Source: Penumbrarchaeum sp964445525
Lineage (GTDB): Archaea > Thermoplasmatota > Penumbrarchaeia > Penumbrarchaeales > Penumbrarchaeaceae
Assembly: GCA_964445525.1 (NCBI GenBank)
Contig: CAYULA010000006.1
Span: forward strand, 1 to 64,000
Direction: 5' to 3'
Length of the DNA stretch: 64,000 bases
The notes below the pieces were generated by a model that saw nothing but the letters and a program-made list of their open reading frames with translations, did not search any database and was not told the origin of the DNA. A program made the translations under genes and the position numbers. How positions within the stretch are numbered: the first letter of the stretch is position 1; every line of letters starts with the position of its first letter. Positions 24,900-33,887 of the stretch are shown piece after piece.

Positions 24900-27800
24900 A
24901 TGATCAGGGTGAGCAATACGGGGAAGGTAAAGGCATTTCTTCTGTTTACGATAGTCCTCGTGCAGGTCCTGACTGTGATTTCTCTGCAAGGGGTGGGCGG
25001 ACCAACCAGAGGTCCCGGTACCGATATAGAGGTAAGAAACATAACCTCTCATAGAGACCAGGAGATAGTCGGTTTCGTCAATCAGGTCTTCAGGGCCGAG
25101 TTAGCCAACTCAGGAACCCAGCCCTACGAAGGTAATGTATCCGTTACACTTTCAATACTGTTCCCGGGCAACGAGACCGAGAACATGACCGAGGTCCATA
25201 CCCAGACGATCGATCTAGGTAGAACTCTCGCCCAGATAGGCAACGAGACAAGCGTCGAATTCGCCCCCTGGCTGCCATCTGAAGAGGGATTCTACAGGGT
25301 TCGCGTGGTGCAGAACGCATTTGACGATAATCCGGAAAACGACACAGCCCAGATAATGATCCGGGTCCTTTCATCCCATGTGGAGGGTGTCAAGATCACC
25401 CTCGCTCCCGGAAGCCCTTCCAATCAGAAGATCAAGAGGGGAGAGAACTCAAAGATGTTCAATTACGAACCCTATGTCTTCGAGGTTGAAAATACGGGCA
25501 TCTTCAATGACACCTTCAACATCACCATCGATTCGGCGTGGGTCATGGAGGGTTGGAAGAACAAGAGCAAAGAGCTTGAACCCGGCGGGACCGAGCTATT
25601 TGTTGTTCATGTGGCTGTCCCGGGCGGAATAGATCCCCTTTCATTCGATGTTCTGGTATTCACCGCCGTATCCAACAGAAATGGATCCGTAAGCGCCTCC
25701 ATCAGCGTCAATACATCGATCCCCCTGAAAGGGGATGTGAGAGTGACGGTGGTCTCCAATGATCCCCAGATAGGATATCCCGGAGGCCCTTATGTCGAGT
25801 TCGTATTCCGGGTGGAAAATACGGGGGACTGGACCAACGGCTATACATTGAGACTCAGCGCAAGACCTTCCCATTGGAGAACGGAATTCAGGAGCGGACA
25901 GACCAGTATGGAGACCGGGAACGTTAATAGAGGGGATTACAGGATCGTTTACGCAAGGATCTGGGTTCCCACATTGAACCTGGATACAATGGAAAATGAC
26001 AGGACAGAGGAGGGGCAGATCGGTGCTATAATTCTCACGGCATCCGATCCCAGCAATAATTCCGATTCCGCCGAGGGAACCGTGGATGTGGGTCTGGTTC
26101 ACACTGTTCAGATGGAGGTTGATCCCCAGGAATCGGCAATAAACTTCACCGAGGAATCCAAGACGACCCCGCAGTTCCTCAACATTAGTGTAAGGGTAAG
26201 GTCCGTGAACAATAACAGGGCCGATCCCGGAGCCAAGATGGATGTCAATCTGAGCACGCCGGAGGGTCCCAACGGAGTATTATTCAAGCCCATCTGGCAG
26301 AACGGGTTCGACGAGAATCTATCAGCCGGCTGGTATGCCACGCCTCCGGTGGGAAAGATAAAGCTCAGGTCCGGAGAATGGAGCACGGGCCAACACATCA
26401 GAGTGATCGTACCCCCCTTTCCATTCCGGGGAACAGCTGTTATCGGAATCGTTGCCAATCCTCTTCTGATCGAGGGAAGGGACGGTTTGACAATCTCCGC
26501 CAGCGATGAAGCACAGATACAGGTGGGCGGATACATCAATTTCTCTTTCGTCCCGCCCAGGACGGAATTCTTCGATCGGTCCAACCTCACAAATGACACC
26601 GATGAGAATCAGAATGGAATAGAGGACTGGAGGGAGGGATCGCCCGGAGAGGTCCTCCGTCTTCCGTTCAATGTGACCAACTTTGGAAACGGATGGGATA
26701 GGTACCTGATAACGGGCAGCCCCGTACCGACACAACCATCGGTTCTATTCCCCAATGACTGGAAGCTGGAATTCGAAATGAACACGATGTTCCTGGTCCC
26801 CTACAGCTTCGATCCCAACTCGCCATCGCATTCCAAGATAGTATGGGTAAAAGTAACCATACCCGACGGAGCTCCCATCGGAGAAAGTGCAACAATAAAG
26901 ATGGGTGCTGCCTCTTTCATTGAGACTGATCTCAGAGGAGGAGATCCCCGATATCAATGGGCGGAGATCGATGTTTTCGTGGTCCAGGGATTCGCGGTGG
27001 ACCTGGAACCCGAAGACAACAGAAAATCAGCGGAACCCGGACAGACACTTGTCTACAGATTGAATGTAACCAACACCGGGAACGGTGTTGACATAATCAG
27101 ATTCCGGGTGGAAACCGAGGATCTGATGGGCTGGAATGTTTCATTCGACGTCGATGAGTACAATCTTACACCCAGGGAGAGAAGGCCTGTTGTCGTTAGG
27201 GTAACCCCGAGCCTTGATTCGGTAAGGGACCAGGTCCTGGCCCTCCAGGTCAGGGCCCAATCCCGGAGATCGCTTGCGGCATTTGACGAAGTATGGCTCA
27301 ACACCACTGTTAATTACAGGGGAGGGGTCGAACTCCAGCTGCTGGAGACACCCTCTCTTCAATGGAAGTATCCGGGCGAGATAGCCACCTATGTGGTGGA
27401 AGTTTTCAACAGGGGCAACGGCAACGATACGATAGATCTGGTGGTGGAGTCCGGCAACTCGGCCTGGGAGGCGCTTATTCAGATCGGAGACGGGGAGGGT
27501 ACGGGAGCCTCCATCGATCTCGAGAGGGGCGGATCCGCCATAATCAGGATCAATATCTCCCTTCCGTCACTTGACACCATAACAAGCGAGGCCGAACTCT
27601 ACGAACAGGGAGTTCAGGCATCCAACAAGGTTTCCTCAATGCTCAGAGCGTATCCGAAAGGCTACCCCTCGATCACATCTATGCTGAATCTGACCGTGGG
27701 CGTTCTCACGGAATACGGGGCTGCCATTACGGCGGACTCCGGAGAGCTGATGAGCAAGGAGGTACTCGTAGGGGAGGAGGTCATCTACCGTTTCATCCTG

Positions 27801-29456
27801 GAAAACACGGGCAACGGTCCGGATAACATTCTTGCCCTTCCCGATTCACCCACCGGTTCAATCCGGCATCTTTCATGGACACAGATCGATGAAGGCCCGT
27901 TCTCCCTGAGACCTTTCCAGAGAAGGATGATAAACATGACGGTATCCCCCCTGATGCTTGACAGACCTCTGTATCATGAAGAGATAAGCATGGAGGTCCA
28001 GGCACTGGCAGGGGACAACCTGACATATATGAGGCTGCAGACTAGGACCAAGGTCGTGATGTCCAGGATACTGACGGAATCACTGGACATAGACCTGGGA
28101 ACCACCAGCAGTGTTGTCGTGAGAATCTGCAACATGCCCGATCCTGGAGAGACACCGATCCTGGACCTTCCCCTGCAGAGGACCTATCTGGTCAATACAA
28201 CAATGGAACCCGGTACTTTTTCCAGAGGATGGTCCGTCCCCCTGGGAGATGTGGAGGTGACCTTGACCTCCGCCTATCAGCTGGAAGATGTCGAGGTTCA
28301 GATCAAAGCGCCCAATGATTTCGTGACAGGAGCCGAATCCGCTTTCATCAACATAGATATAATCGGGGGTCCGGGCAAGCTCGAAAGCCTGGATGCTTTC
28401 GTCAGAGGAGTCTATTTCGATATCTCAATCGATGTTTCCGCCACAAGTTTCAGCAATCTATTCGAGGGCAGGGAGGGGGGGGCCACCCTTACGCTCACGG
28501 CAACCGGCAACCGGGGTCAGGAAACGATACCCTTGATAGTGACCATGGACGGAGAGGTGCTGGGCAACTTCGACGCTGGACCGGCCGAGCCTCAGGAATA
28601 CAATACCGGACTGGCCGCAGGAGGAGGCAGTCAGCAGATACTCTACGAGTTCAAATTCGATCTTCCCACCCTCAAATGGTACGAGAAAGGGAAGGAGATG
28701 AACCTGGAGGTCCAGCTGGACCCTGATAACGTCATCATTGAGAACACGCCCCAGGGAAGCGCCCTTTCCGAGACAAACAATGTAATGGATACAGAGTTCA
28801 CCATCAAGAACTACGTCCCGCCTATAGCTGTCTGGGTCCTGGCACTGCTTCTGCTGCTTTTCTTGATGATAGCCGGTTTCATAGGATATTTCTTCCTCAA
28901 CAAGAGGGAGAGCTGGTTCCTGCTTCCGCTTGCCGTGGGAGCCGCGGGCGGATTCGGAATGATGTTCTTCGTTCCGCTGGAGGATGCAATGGATATCAAT
29001 GTGGCAAACGGGATCGGGATGGCGATCATCCTTGTGGATCTTTTGTTCATAATGCCCATCATGATCTACTTCTTCACCAGGGCAGGGGATTCCCATATAC
29101 TACATCTCATTAACGAAAGGAGGGAGGACGAACCCATAGTGGGAATGGAAACAACAAAATCCATCTGGAAGCCCCTGATAATATCATTGGCCGGCGGACT
29201 TTTGATGATAGCTGTTCCCATGCTTTTCTGGGTTGTACCCTCGGAGATGGGAGAAGGATTCTCGGCGGTAATCGAAGCACTTACAACCCTGGACAGCGGA
29301 ATACCCGCGTTTGTCCTGATCATGCTCGTGCCGCTTATTTCGGTTGGTTTACAGGTAGGTCTGATGATGATGAAGAGGAGATCCCTCACCAAGATCGAAA
29401 GATCCTGGGATACCCTGAGCAGGCTCAGAAGCGAGATAGAGGAGGGATTCCAGTGA
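24900..29456 (+). CDS. Giant CARDB/COG1361-type surface protein with polytopic C-terminus, first gene of archaellum operon
   Basis: A 1518-residue protein. A signal peptide covers residues about 10-35. The outer part (about 40-1310) is a series of roughly nine Ig-like CARDB/NEW3-type domains, each with a strand of the form VxNTGNxxDxxxL (VENTGIFNDTFNITI, VTNTGNGVDIIRFRV, LENTGNGPDNILALP) and many N-x-S/T sites. The C terminus has about five helices (about 1315-1490) and ends in a basic helical cytosolic tail. Such COG1361-like proteins occur in archaeal S-layers, but the polytopic end is unusual. The ATG at 24900 fits the signal peptide and GAGGACG. The stop overlaps the GTG of the next gene. 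Function unknown; position suggests a link with the archaellum. Confidence 0.7.
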   Translation: MIRVSNTGKVKAFLLFTIVLVQVLTVISLQGVGGPTRGPGTDIEVRNITSHRDQEIVGFVNQVFRAELANSGTQPYEGNVSVTLSILFPGNETENMTEVHTQTIDLGRTLAQIGNETSVEFAPWLPSEEGFYRVRVVQNAFDDNPENDTAQIMIRVLSSHVEGVKITLAPGSPSNQKIKRGENSKMFNYEPYVFEVENTGIFNDTFNITIDSAWVMEGWKNKSKELEPGGTELFVVHVAVPGGIDPLSFDVLVFTAVSNRNGSVSASISVNTSIPLKGDVRVTVVSNDPQIGYPGGPYVEFVFRVENTGDWTNGYTLRLSARPSHWRTEFRSGQTSMETGNVNRGDYRIVYARIWVPTLNLDTMENDRTEEGQIGAIILTASDPSNNSDSAEGTVDVGLVHTVQMEVDPQESAINFTEESKTTPQFLNISVRVRSVNNNRADPGAKMDVNLSTPEGPNGVLFKPIWQNGFDENLSAGWYATPPVGKIKLRSGEWSTGQHIRVIVPPFPFRGTAVIGIVANPLLIEGRDGLTISASDEAQIQVGGYINFSFVPPRTEFFDRSNLTNDTDENQNGIEDWREGSPGEVLRLPFNVTNFGNGWDRYLITGSPVPTQPSVLFPNDWKLEFEMNTMFLVPYSFDPNSPSHSKIVWVKVTIPDGAPIGESATIKMGAASFIETDLRGGDPRYQWAEIDVFVVQGFAVDLEPEDNRKSAEPGQTLVYRLNVTNTGNGVDIIRFRVETEDLMGWNVSFDVDEYNLTPRERRPVVVRVTPSLDSVRDQVLALQVRAQSRRSLAAFDEVWLNTTVNYRGGVELQLLETPSLQWKYPGEIATYVVEVFNRGNGNDTIDLVVESGNSAWEALIQIGDGEGTGASIDLERGGSAIIRINISLPSLDTITSEAELYEQGVQASNKVSSMLRAYPKGYPSITSMLNLTVGVLTEYGAAITADSGELMSKEVLVGEEVIYRFILENTGNGPDNILALPDSPTGSIRHLSWTQIDEGPFSLRPFQRRMINMTVSPLMLDRPLYHEEISMEVQALAGDNLTYMRLQTRTKVVMSRILTESLDIDLGTTSSVVVRICNMPDPGETPILDLPLQRTYLVNTTMEPGTFSRGWSVPLGDVEVTLTSAYQLEDVEVQIKAPNDFVTGAESAFINIDIIGGPGKLESLDAFVRGVYFDISIDVSATSFSNLFEGREGGATLTLTATGNRGQETIPLIVTMDGEVLGNFDAGPAEPQEYNTGLAAGGGSQQILYEFKFDLPTLKWYEKGKEMNLEVQLDPDNVIIENTPQGSALSETNNVMDTEFTIKNYVPPIAVWVLALLLLLFLMIAGFIGYFFLNKRESWFLLPLAVGAAGGFGMMFFVPLEDAMDINVANGIGMAIILVDLLFIMPIMIYFFTRAGDSHILHLINERREDEPIVGMETTKSIWKPLIISLAGGLLMIAVPMLFWVVPSEMGEGFSAVIEALTTLDSGIPAFVLIMLVPLISVGLQVGLMMMKRRSLTKIERSWDTLSRLRSEIEEGFQ

Positions 29457-30610
29457 AGGAGCATCAGCTGGGGACGGATAACGCCCAGGAGATGCTCAGA
29501 AAGGCCGAGCTTGCTCTTGCCAGCGGGAACTTCTTCAAGGCAAACAGGATCAGAAAAAATGCCTCGGGCCTGATGGACATGACCCTGGACCTGCACAGGA
29601 AGTTCATGAAGAAGATGAAATCCTTCCTCACCAAGATCTCGGATATGGAGGACAGAGGCTACGATGTGAGCGAGGCAATGAGGATAATGGAGAAGGCCAA
29701 GGAAAGAGCTACCAGGGCGAATTATGACAAGGCAATAAGCACACTCAACCTTGTGGAGCCTGCTCTCGAAAGGGCCGCTTACCTTCCATTCCCATTGCTC
29801 AACAAGACCGTGGATATTATCTCCACCATATTCTACTCCTCGGGAAGGGTTTCCTACACCGTGAGGATAGAGAATCCTACAAATGAGCCTTTAGGAGAGA
29901 TAATAATAAGTCCCACTTTCTCAGAAGACGAGTTCCACAAGGTAGCCGAGAAGCCCTTCGGAGTCGTGGGTCCCAGGGAATACAAGGAATACACATTCTA
30001 CCTATCTCCGAAGAAGGGCAAGGACTGGAACCTCGGGGTCGAACGGGAGGTCCTCATGGAGGAGGGAGTGACAATGAGAACCAAGCTCTCCTCGAAACAG
30101 GGGAGGGCCAAATACCTGATAATTATCGAAAACAACAGCGACCAGGTGATAAGGGACGTCACGGTCGCACCTCAGACACCGGGCGGACTGGCCGCCGAGC
30201 CCCCCCAGGGAGTGTTAGACAGCATCCCGCCTTTCTCCACCGGGCAGGTGACCTTCGATCTTTTCCCGGCAATCCTCGACAGGGGGGCTAAGGAAGAAAT
30301 AATTGACAGGTCCCCGGAAAGGGTTATTGTGGTTGAAGAGGAGCCCTACGAGGAGGAAGATAGCGATTTCCTGATCTCGGAAAATGAAGAGGAGGAAGAC
30401 GATATCGAGGGATACGAGGATGAAGATGACGAAGAGGAGCTCTCCTTCGATGTGAATGATATTTCCGGAGAGGAGGAGGACGAAGGTCCCAGGGACTTCA
30501 CTCCTGTAAAGGAGGAGTACGATCTGATCGAGATGGCCCCCAATAAATATCCGGATGATATCGAAAAGGCCCTGAACAGGCCCGTAAAGAAGAAGAAAAT
30601 AAGATCATGA
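29453..30610 (+). CDS. Helical plus Ig-like cytosolic protein of the archaellum operon, acidic tail
   Basis: A 385-residue protein without signal peptide or membrane helix. Residues 8-110 are charged amphipathic helices with a TPR-like look (ELALASGNFFKANRIRKNAS, YDKAISTLNLVEPALERAA). Residues 120-300 contain two beta-sandwich-like blocks with NPTNEPLGEIIISP and IENNSDQVIRDVTVAPQ, echoing the CARDB style of the upstream protein. Residues 315-360 are almost all Asp and Glu. The GTG start overlaps the upstream stop (GTGA), so the two are translationally coupled and probably form a pair, with the cytosolic tail of the large protein as the likely contact. Not recognised as any known Arl protein. 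Confidence 0.65.
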   Translation: MKEHQLGTDNAQEMLRKAELALASGNFFKANRIRKNASGLMDMTLDLHRKFMKKMKSFLTKISDMEDRGYDVSEAMRIMEKAKERATRANYDKAISTLNLVEPALERAAYLPFPLLNKTVDIISTIFYSSGRVSYTVRIENPTNEPLGEIIISPTFSEDEFHKVAEKPFGVVGPREYKEYTFYLSPKKGKDWNLGVEREVLMEEGVTMRTKLSSKQGRAKYLIIIENNSDQVIRDVTVAPQTPGGLAAEPPQGVLDSIPPFSTGQVTFDLFPAILDRGAKEEIIDRSPERVIVVEEEPYEEEDSDFLISENEEEEDDIEGYEDEDDEEELSFDVNDISGEEEDEGPRDFTPVKEEYDLIEMAPNKYPDDIEKALNRPVKKKKIRS

Positions 30611-30632
30611 TAAAAACAAATGAGGTGACGGC

Positions 30633-31268
30633 ATGAAAAGAAGAATAATGAAAAAGAAAGAAGGCGCGATAGGTATCGGGACCTTGATAGTTTTCATTGC
30701 CCTGATACTTGTGGCCGCAATAGCGGCAGCAGTGATAATCGGTACGGCAGAGGACCTCGAGGAACGAGGCGAGGAAGCGGCAGAAGACGCAAAAGATGTT
30801 GTGAAGCAGACACCCCGCATGATCAGAGCAGAGGGTGAAGTGAACGCCGCGAATCAGATCCAGGAAGTCGAAATATACATCGACTACATCGGATCCGAGG
30901 GGGTCAACATGCAAAATGTTGTGATGCATGTACTCGCTACCCAGCAAGGAGGACAGGGAGCAAAGGCCGATCTGATTTTCAATGATCAGGATGAGGAAAC
31001 GGCTACCGCAAGCAACTACGGAATCATTCCCATAGCTGATCCGCTGGATACTTACGATCCCGATGATAATCCTCCGAGGTTCATACTTGGAGAAACTACA
31101 CAGCTCAAACTGATAGTTGATCTATCACTTGCAGCGGTGACCCTTCCCCCAGACTCCGATCTAAGGGTCGAGCTTACGACAACCGATTCGGGAGGAAGGA
31201 CCACTTCTGTATGGGAAACCCCCTCCTCGTATCCCCAGAACGGCGGATGGGTCATCTTCGAGGATTGA
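30633..31268 (+). CDS. arlB: Archaellin (archaeal flagellin)
   Basis: A 211-residue filament subunit. The N terminus is a class III signal peptide: basic residues, then EG, then AIGIGTLIVFIALILVAAIA, the hydrophobic assembly helix typical of archaellins. Cleavage by the prepilin peptidase ArlK/FlaK is expected after the Gly of KKKEG. The rest is a polar beta-rich outer domain. GAGGTG lies 5 bases before the ATG. It is the only archaellin gene here, whereas many euryarchaea have two or more at the head of the operon. The peptidase gene is not in this window. Confidence 0.9.
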   Translation: MKRRIMKKKEGAIGIGTLIVFIALILVAAIAAAVIIGTAEDLEERGEEAAEDAKDVVKQTPRMIRAEGEVNAANQIQEVEIYIDYIGSEGVNMQNVVMHVLATQQGGQGAKADLIFNDQDEETATASNYGIIPIADPLDTYDPDDNPPRFILGETTQLKLIVDLSLAAVTLPPDSDLRVELTTTDSGGRTTSVWETPSSYPQNGGWVIFED

Positions 31269-31285
31269 GGTCCGGAGGAAAGTTA

Positions 31286-32224
31286 ATGGCCAGGAAGAAG
31301 GCCGGAAAGAAGGCAAAGGTGGTCCTAGCAGACGAAGATGACGAGGAATTCGAAGCCGACGGGATAAAAGGCGGAGAGGTGGAGAGGTACGAGGTCCGTG
31401 TGGAACCTCCCATCGTCAGCGGAAGGAAGGCCAAGGCCGTCCGCACTCCCGATGAGGAGACCATGGTGATCGAGGCAGGGAACGGAAGCTCTATGTCCGC
31501 GGGAACCTCAGGCAGAGGAGGATCCAAGCTGACCCAGTCGGTAGGATCCTCACAGCAGATATACAAGATCGAGGACGATCTGAGAAGGACCAGGGACATA
31601 GTAGAGGACCTCAGGCACACCGTCGATGTCATGGAGGGCGAGTTCAAGGACCTCAAGGCGGAGATGGACAGGATCTCCTATCTTCTCAGGAGCCTGGAAG
31701 GTCTGAAGAATACCATGAAGGACATCGAATCCACCGTCAGCGAACTGTCGGGACTCTACGACATGATCTCGGCCAATGTCAATCCCTTCATAGACATAGA
31801 ACCGTTCAAACCGTCCAACGGTTTCCCGCAAGCCAACGACAAGGTCTACAATGAAAAGGGAATGGTCCCCGGCTCCCAAAAGGAAGAGACCTCTTTCTCC
31901 GAGCTCTCCGAGATATTCTCGGAGGAGGAAGAAGAGGAGGAGGCCCCCGTCATCAGCAGGGACCTGAGATCCGAGGAGTGGGTTCTCAGATGGACCCAGT
32001 TCCTTATCGACAAGGTCGGAAAAGAGGGCCTGGAGATGACCCTGGACTACTACAGGGACCTTGGCTGGATAGATGATATCATCATCGACAAGGTTCTGGA
32101 TATCGCAAGGGGAACCACAGGACCTCCCAGAAAAAGGGAAGAAGGCAAAAAGGTCCGTTGGAGAATGAACGGCGACGACCATGTGAAATCCCTGGAATAC
32201 ATCAGGAACATAAGGGGGAAATGA
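31286..32224 (+). CDS. arlCDE: Fused archaellum protein ArlC-ArlD/E
   Basis: A 312-residue cytosolic protein. Residues 1-80 are basic then acidic and poorly ordered. A coiled coil of about 95-155 leads into LYDMISANVNPFIDIEP, the ArlC (FlaC) signature, and after an acidic linker residues 230-305 form the ArlD/E domain: WVLRWTQFLIDKVGKEGL and YYRDLGWIDDIIID. Fusion of C with D/E is known in some euryarchaea. The protein forms the cytosolic ring that couples the motor to the chemotaxis adaptor ArlF/CheF in species that have it. GGAGG lies 7 bases before the ATG at 31286; an earlier in-frame ATG lies within arlB. Confidence 0.85.
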   Translation: MARKKAGKKAKVVLADEDDEEFEADGIKGGEVERYEVRVEPPIVSGRKAKAVRTPDEETMVIEAGNGSSMSAGTSGRGGSKLTQSVGSSQQIYKIEDDLRRTRDIVEDLRHTVDVMEGEFKDLKAEMDRISYLLRSLEGLKNTMKDIESTVSELSGLYDMISANVNPFIDIEPFKPSNGFPQANDKVYNEKGMVPGSQKEETSFSELSEIFSEEEEEEEAPVISRDLRSEEWVLRWTQFLIDKVGKEGLEMTLDYYRDLGWIDDIIIDKVLDIARGTTGPPRKREEGKKVRWRMNGDDHVKSLEYIRNIRGK

Positions 32225-32236
32225 CGGAGGCTGTAA

Positions 32237-32665
32237 ATGTCTGGAACCGGGACCGCAGCGGCTACGGCGATAATCCTAATCGGGTTGGTGATCGGACTCA
32301 TCCTCGCAGAGCCGTCACTGGAGGATGCAATGGACGATCTGAGGGAGACAAGGAAGGAAAGTTCCGAGAAGTCGCTGGGTCTTGCCAATTCCAGAATAAG
32401 TTTGACATCGGCTATTTTCAACAACACCACGAAGGTACTCAACACAACCATTGAAAACGAGGGATCCACTGTGCTGGAGATAAGGCACATCGATATTCTC
32501 CTGAACGGGACCTGGGCCGAAGCCGATTTCGGAGGGGAGGATTTTATCTATCCCTCCGATCAGGTGGTGGCAACGCTGAAAAATGTGACCCAACCCGCAT
32601 CGGTCAAGGTCGTTACCAGATACGGGATCTCCGACCAGACCTCCGAGATTGAGATAGAAACATGA
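32237..32665 (+). CDS. arlF: Archaellum stator protein ArlF
   Basis: A 142-residue protein with one N-terminal helix (GTAAATAIILIGLVIGLILA) and an outer Ig-like domain containing NTTIENEGSTVLEIRHIDIL, as in ArlF/FlaF. ArlF binds the S-layer and, with ArlG, anchors the motor in the pseudoperiplasm. It sits between arlCDE and arlG with 10-12 base gaps, so the order is standard. Some catalogues confuse ArlF with ArlG; order and the NEGST segment support this call. Confidence 0.85.
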   Translation: MSGTGTAAATAIILIGLVIGLILAEPSLEDAMDDLRETRKESSEKSLGLANSRISLTSAIFNNTTKVLNTTIENEGSTVLEIRHIDILLNGTWAEADFGGEDFIYPSDQVVATLKNVTQPASVKVVTRYGISDQTSEIEIET

Positions 32666-32674
32666 GGCTGACAA

Positions 32675-33166
32675 ATGGCAGGAAGCGCTGTATCGGAACT
32701 GATATTCTTCATCGCCGCGATACTGATCTCGTCGGCGGTCGCAGTGACATTGATAGAGGTCATCGATGACTATTCGGGAGACCTCTCGGACGAGGCTTCG
32801 GTCCTGCGCTGGGAGATGCGTTCGGACATGATCCTGGTCAACGACATGCACAATGTACCCTACGAGAGCGGCACCGGAAACATCACCTTCTATCTCAAGA
32901 ACACGGGAACGGGCGACCTGTCAACGGAAGATATCGTGATCTCAGCAAACAGGACCGTGGGAACCGGAACAAATCTAACCGTTAGACTCCTGAGCGGGGA
33001 CAGCAACTGGTCCCCGGGAGAGACCGTTCAGGCCAATATGATCGTTAGCAATCTGAAAGAGGATACAGACTATTACGGATGGGCCACAACATCGGGATTG
33101 ACAACCGAGGGCAAGAGGAGGGGAAGCACCGAGGTCTCCTTCGTTTTCAGGATCAGGGAGGTCTGA
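32675..33166 (+). CDS. arlG: Archaellum stator protein ArlG
   Basis: A 163-residue partner of ArlF. The N-terminal GSAVSELIFFIAAILISSAVA helix is typical of ArlG/FlaG, followed by an outer beta-sandwich with GNITFYLKNTGTGDL. ArlG is thought to form a filament in the pseudoperiplasm capped by ArlF. The stop at 33166 is two bases before the TTG start of arlH. Confidence 0.85.
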   Translation: MAGSAVSELIFFIAAILISSAVAVTLIEVIDDYSGDLSDEASVLRWEMRSDMILVNDMHNVPYESGTGNITFYLKNTGTGDLSTEDIVISANRTVGTGTNLTVRLLSGDSNWSPGETVQANMIVSNLKEDTDYYGWATTSGLTTEGKRRGSTEVSFVFRIREV

Positions 33167-33168
33167 CA

Positions 33169-33876
33169 TTGGCAAACGGAAGGGGCAACATACTTAGGTT
33201 CGATTTCGAGAGGGACGGCCTCCACAGACACCTGGGAGGAGGAATTCCCAAAGGAGCGCTGGTTGTAATATCCGGATCGGTGGGAAGCGGCAAATCCGCG
33301 ATAGTCCAGCGGCTGGTCTACGGTTTCATGCTCCACCATCACAGCGCCAACATAATATCCACGGAACTCACAACAAAGGGATTCATGGACCAGATGGAAT
33401 CCCTCGATTATCCCATCAAGAGGAACCTCATGGAGGGCACCCTGGGATTCGTGCCTGTCTTTCCCCTGATCGGTAAAGCCAGGAAGAGGACGGATTTCCT
33501 CACCAGGCTAATGTCAACACCCGGGCTGTACGAGCACGAGGTCATCATAGTCGATACGTTCTCCGCGCTTGTTAAAAACGATCTCGATGAAAGCAAGGCC
33601 CTGCAGACAATATCTTTCTTCAAGAAGATCACCGGAAGGAACAGGACCGTCATATTGACGATTGACCCCTCCGACATACCAACGGGAATAATGGCGCCCT
33701 TCAGGTCCGTGGCCGATATTCTGATTGAACTCAAGACCGAGGTCATAGAGGGAGCCATGGAGCACATTCTGTACGTTACCAGGTATTCCCAGGCGCAGGG
33801 ACCGGTGAGCACTGCCGTCGGATTCAGGATCGAACCCAGAGCAGGATTCATAGTGGACATCACAACGGTTGCATGA
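33169..33876 (+). CDS. arlH: Archaellum ATPase-like regulator ArlH
   Basis: A 235-residue RecA/KaiC-like protein. Walker A is ISGSVGSGKSAIVQ (about residue 35) and the Walker B-like strand is HEVIIVDTFSAL (about 125). ArlH binds ATP, does not turn it over strongly, and joins ArlI and ArlJ in the motor; its phosphorylation state is thought to control assembly. The TTG at 33169 is chosen because GGGAGGT lies 6 bases upstream; the longer ORF would begin inside arlG. Confidence 0.9.
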   Translation: MANGRGNILRFDFERDGLHRHLGGGIPKGALVVISGSVGSGKSAIVQRLVYGFMLHHHSANIISTELTTKGFMDQMESLDYPIKRNLMEGTLGFVPVFPLIGKARKRTDFLTRLMSTPGLYEHEVIIVDTFSALVKNDLDESKALQTISFFKKITGRNRTVILTIDPSDIPTGIMAPFRSVADILIELKTEVIEGAMEHILYVTRYSQAQGPVSTAVGFRIEPRAGFIVDITTVA

Positions 33877-33887
33877 GGTGAAATGGA

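Noticed and set aside
31550..32182. 210-codon antisense frame within arlCDE
   Set aside because: Opposite a clear archaellum gene in a co-directional operon; composition is that of a shadow.
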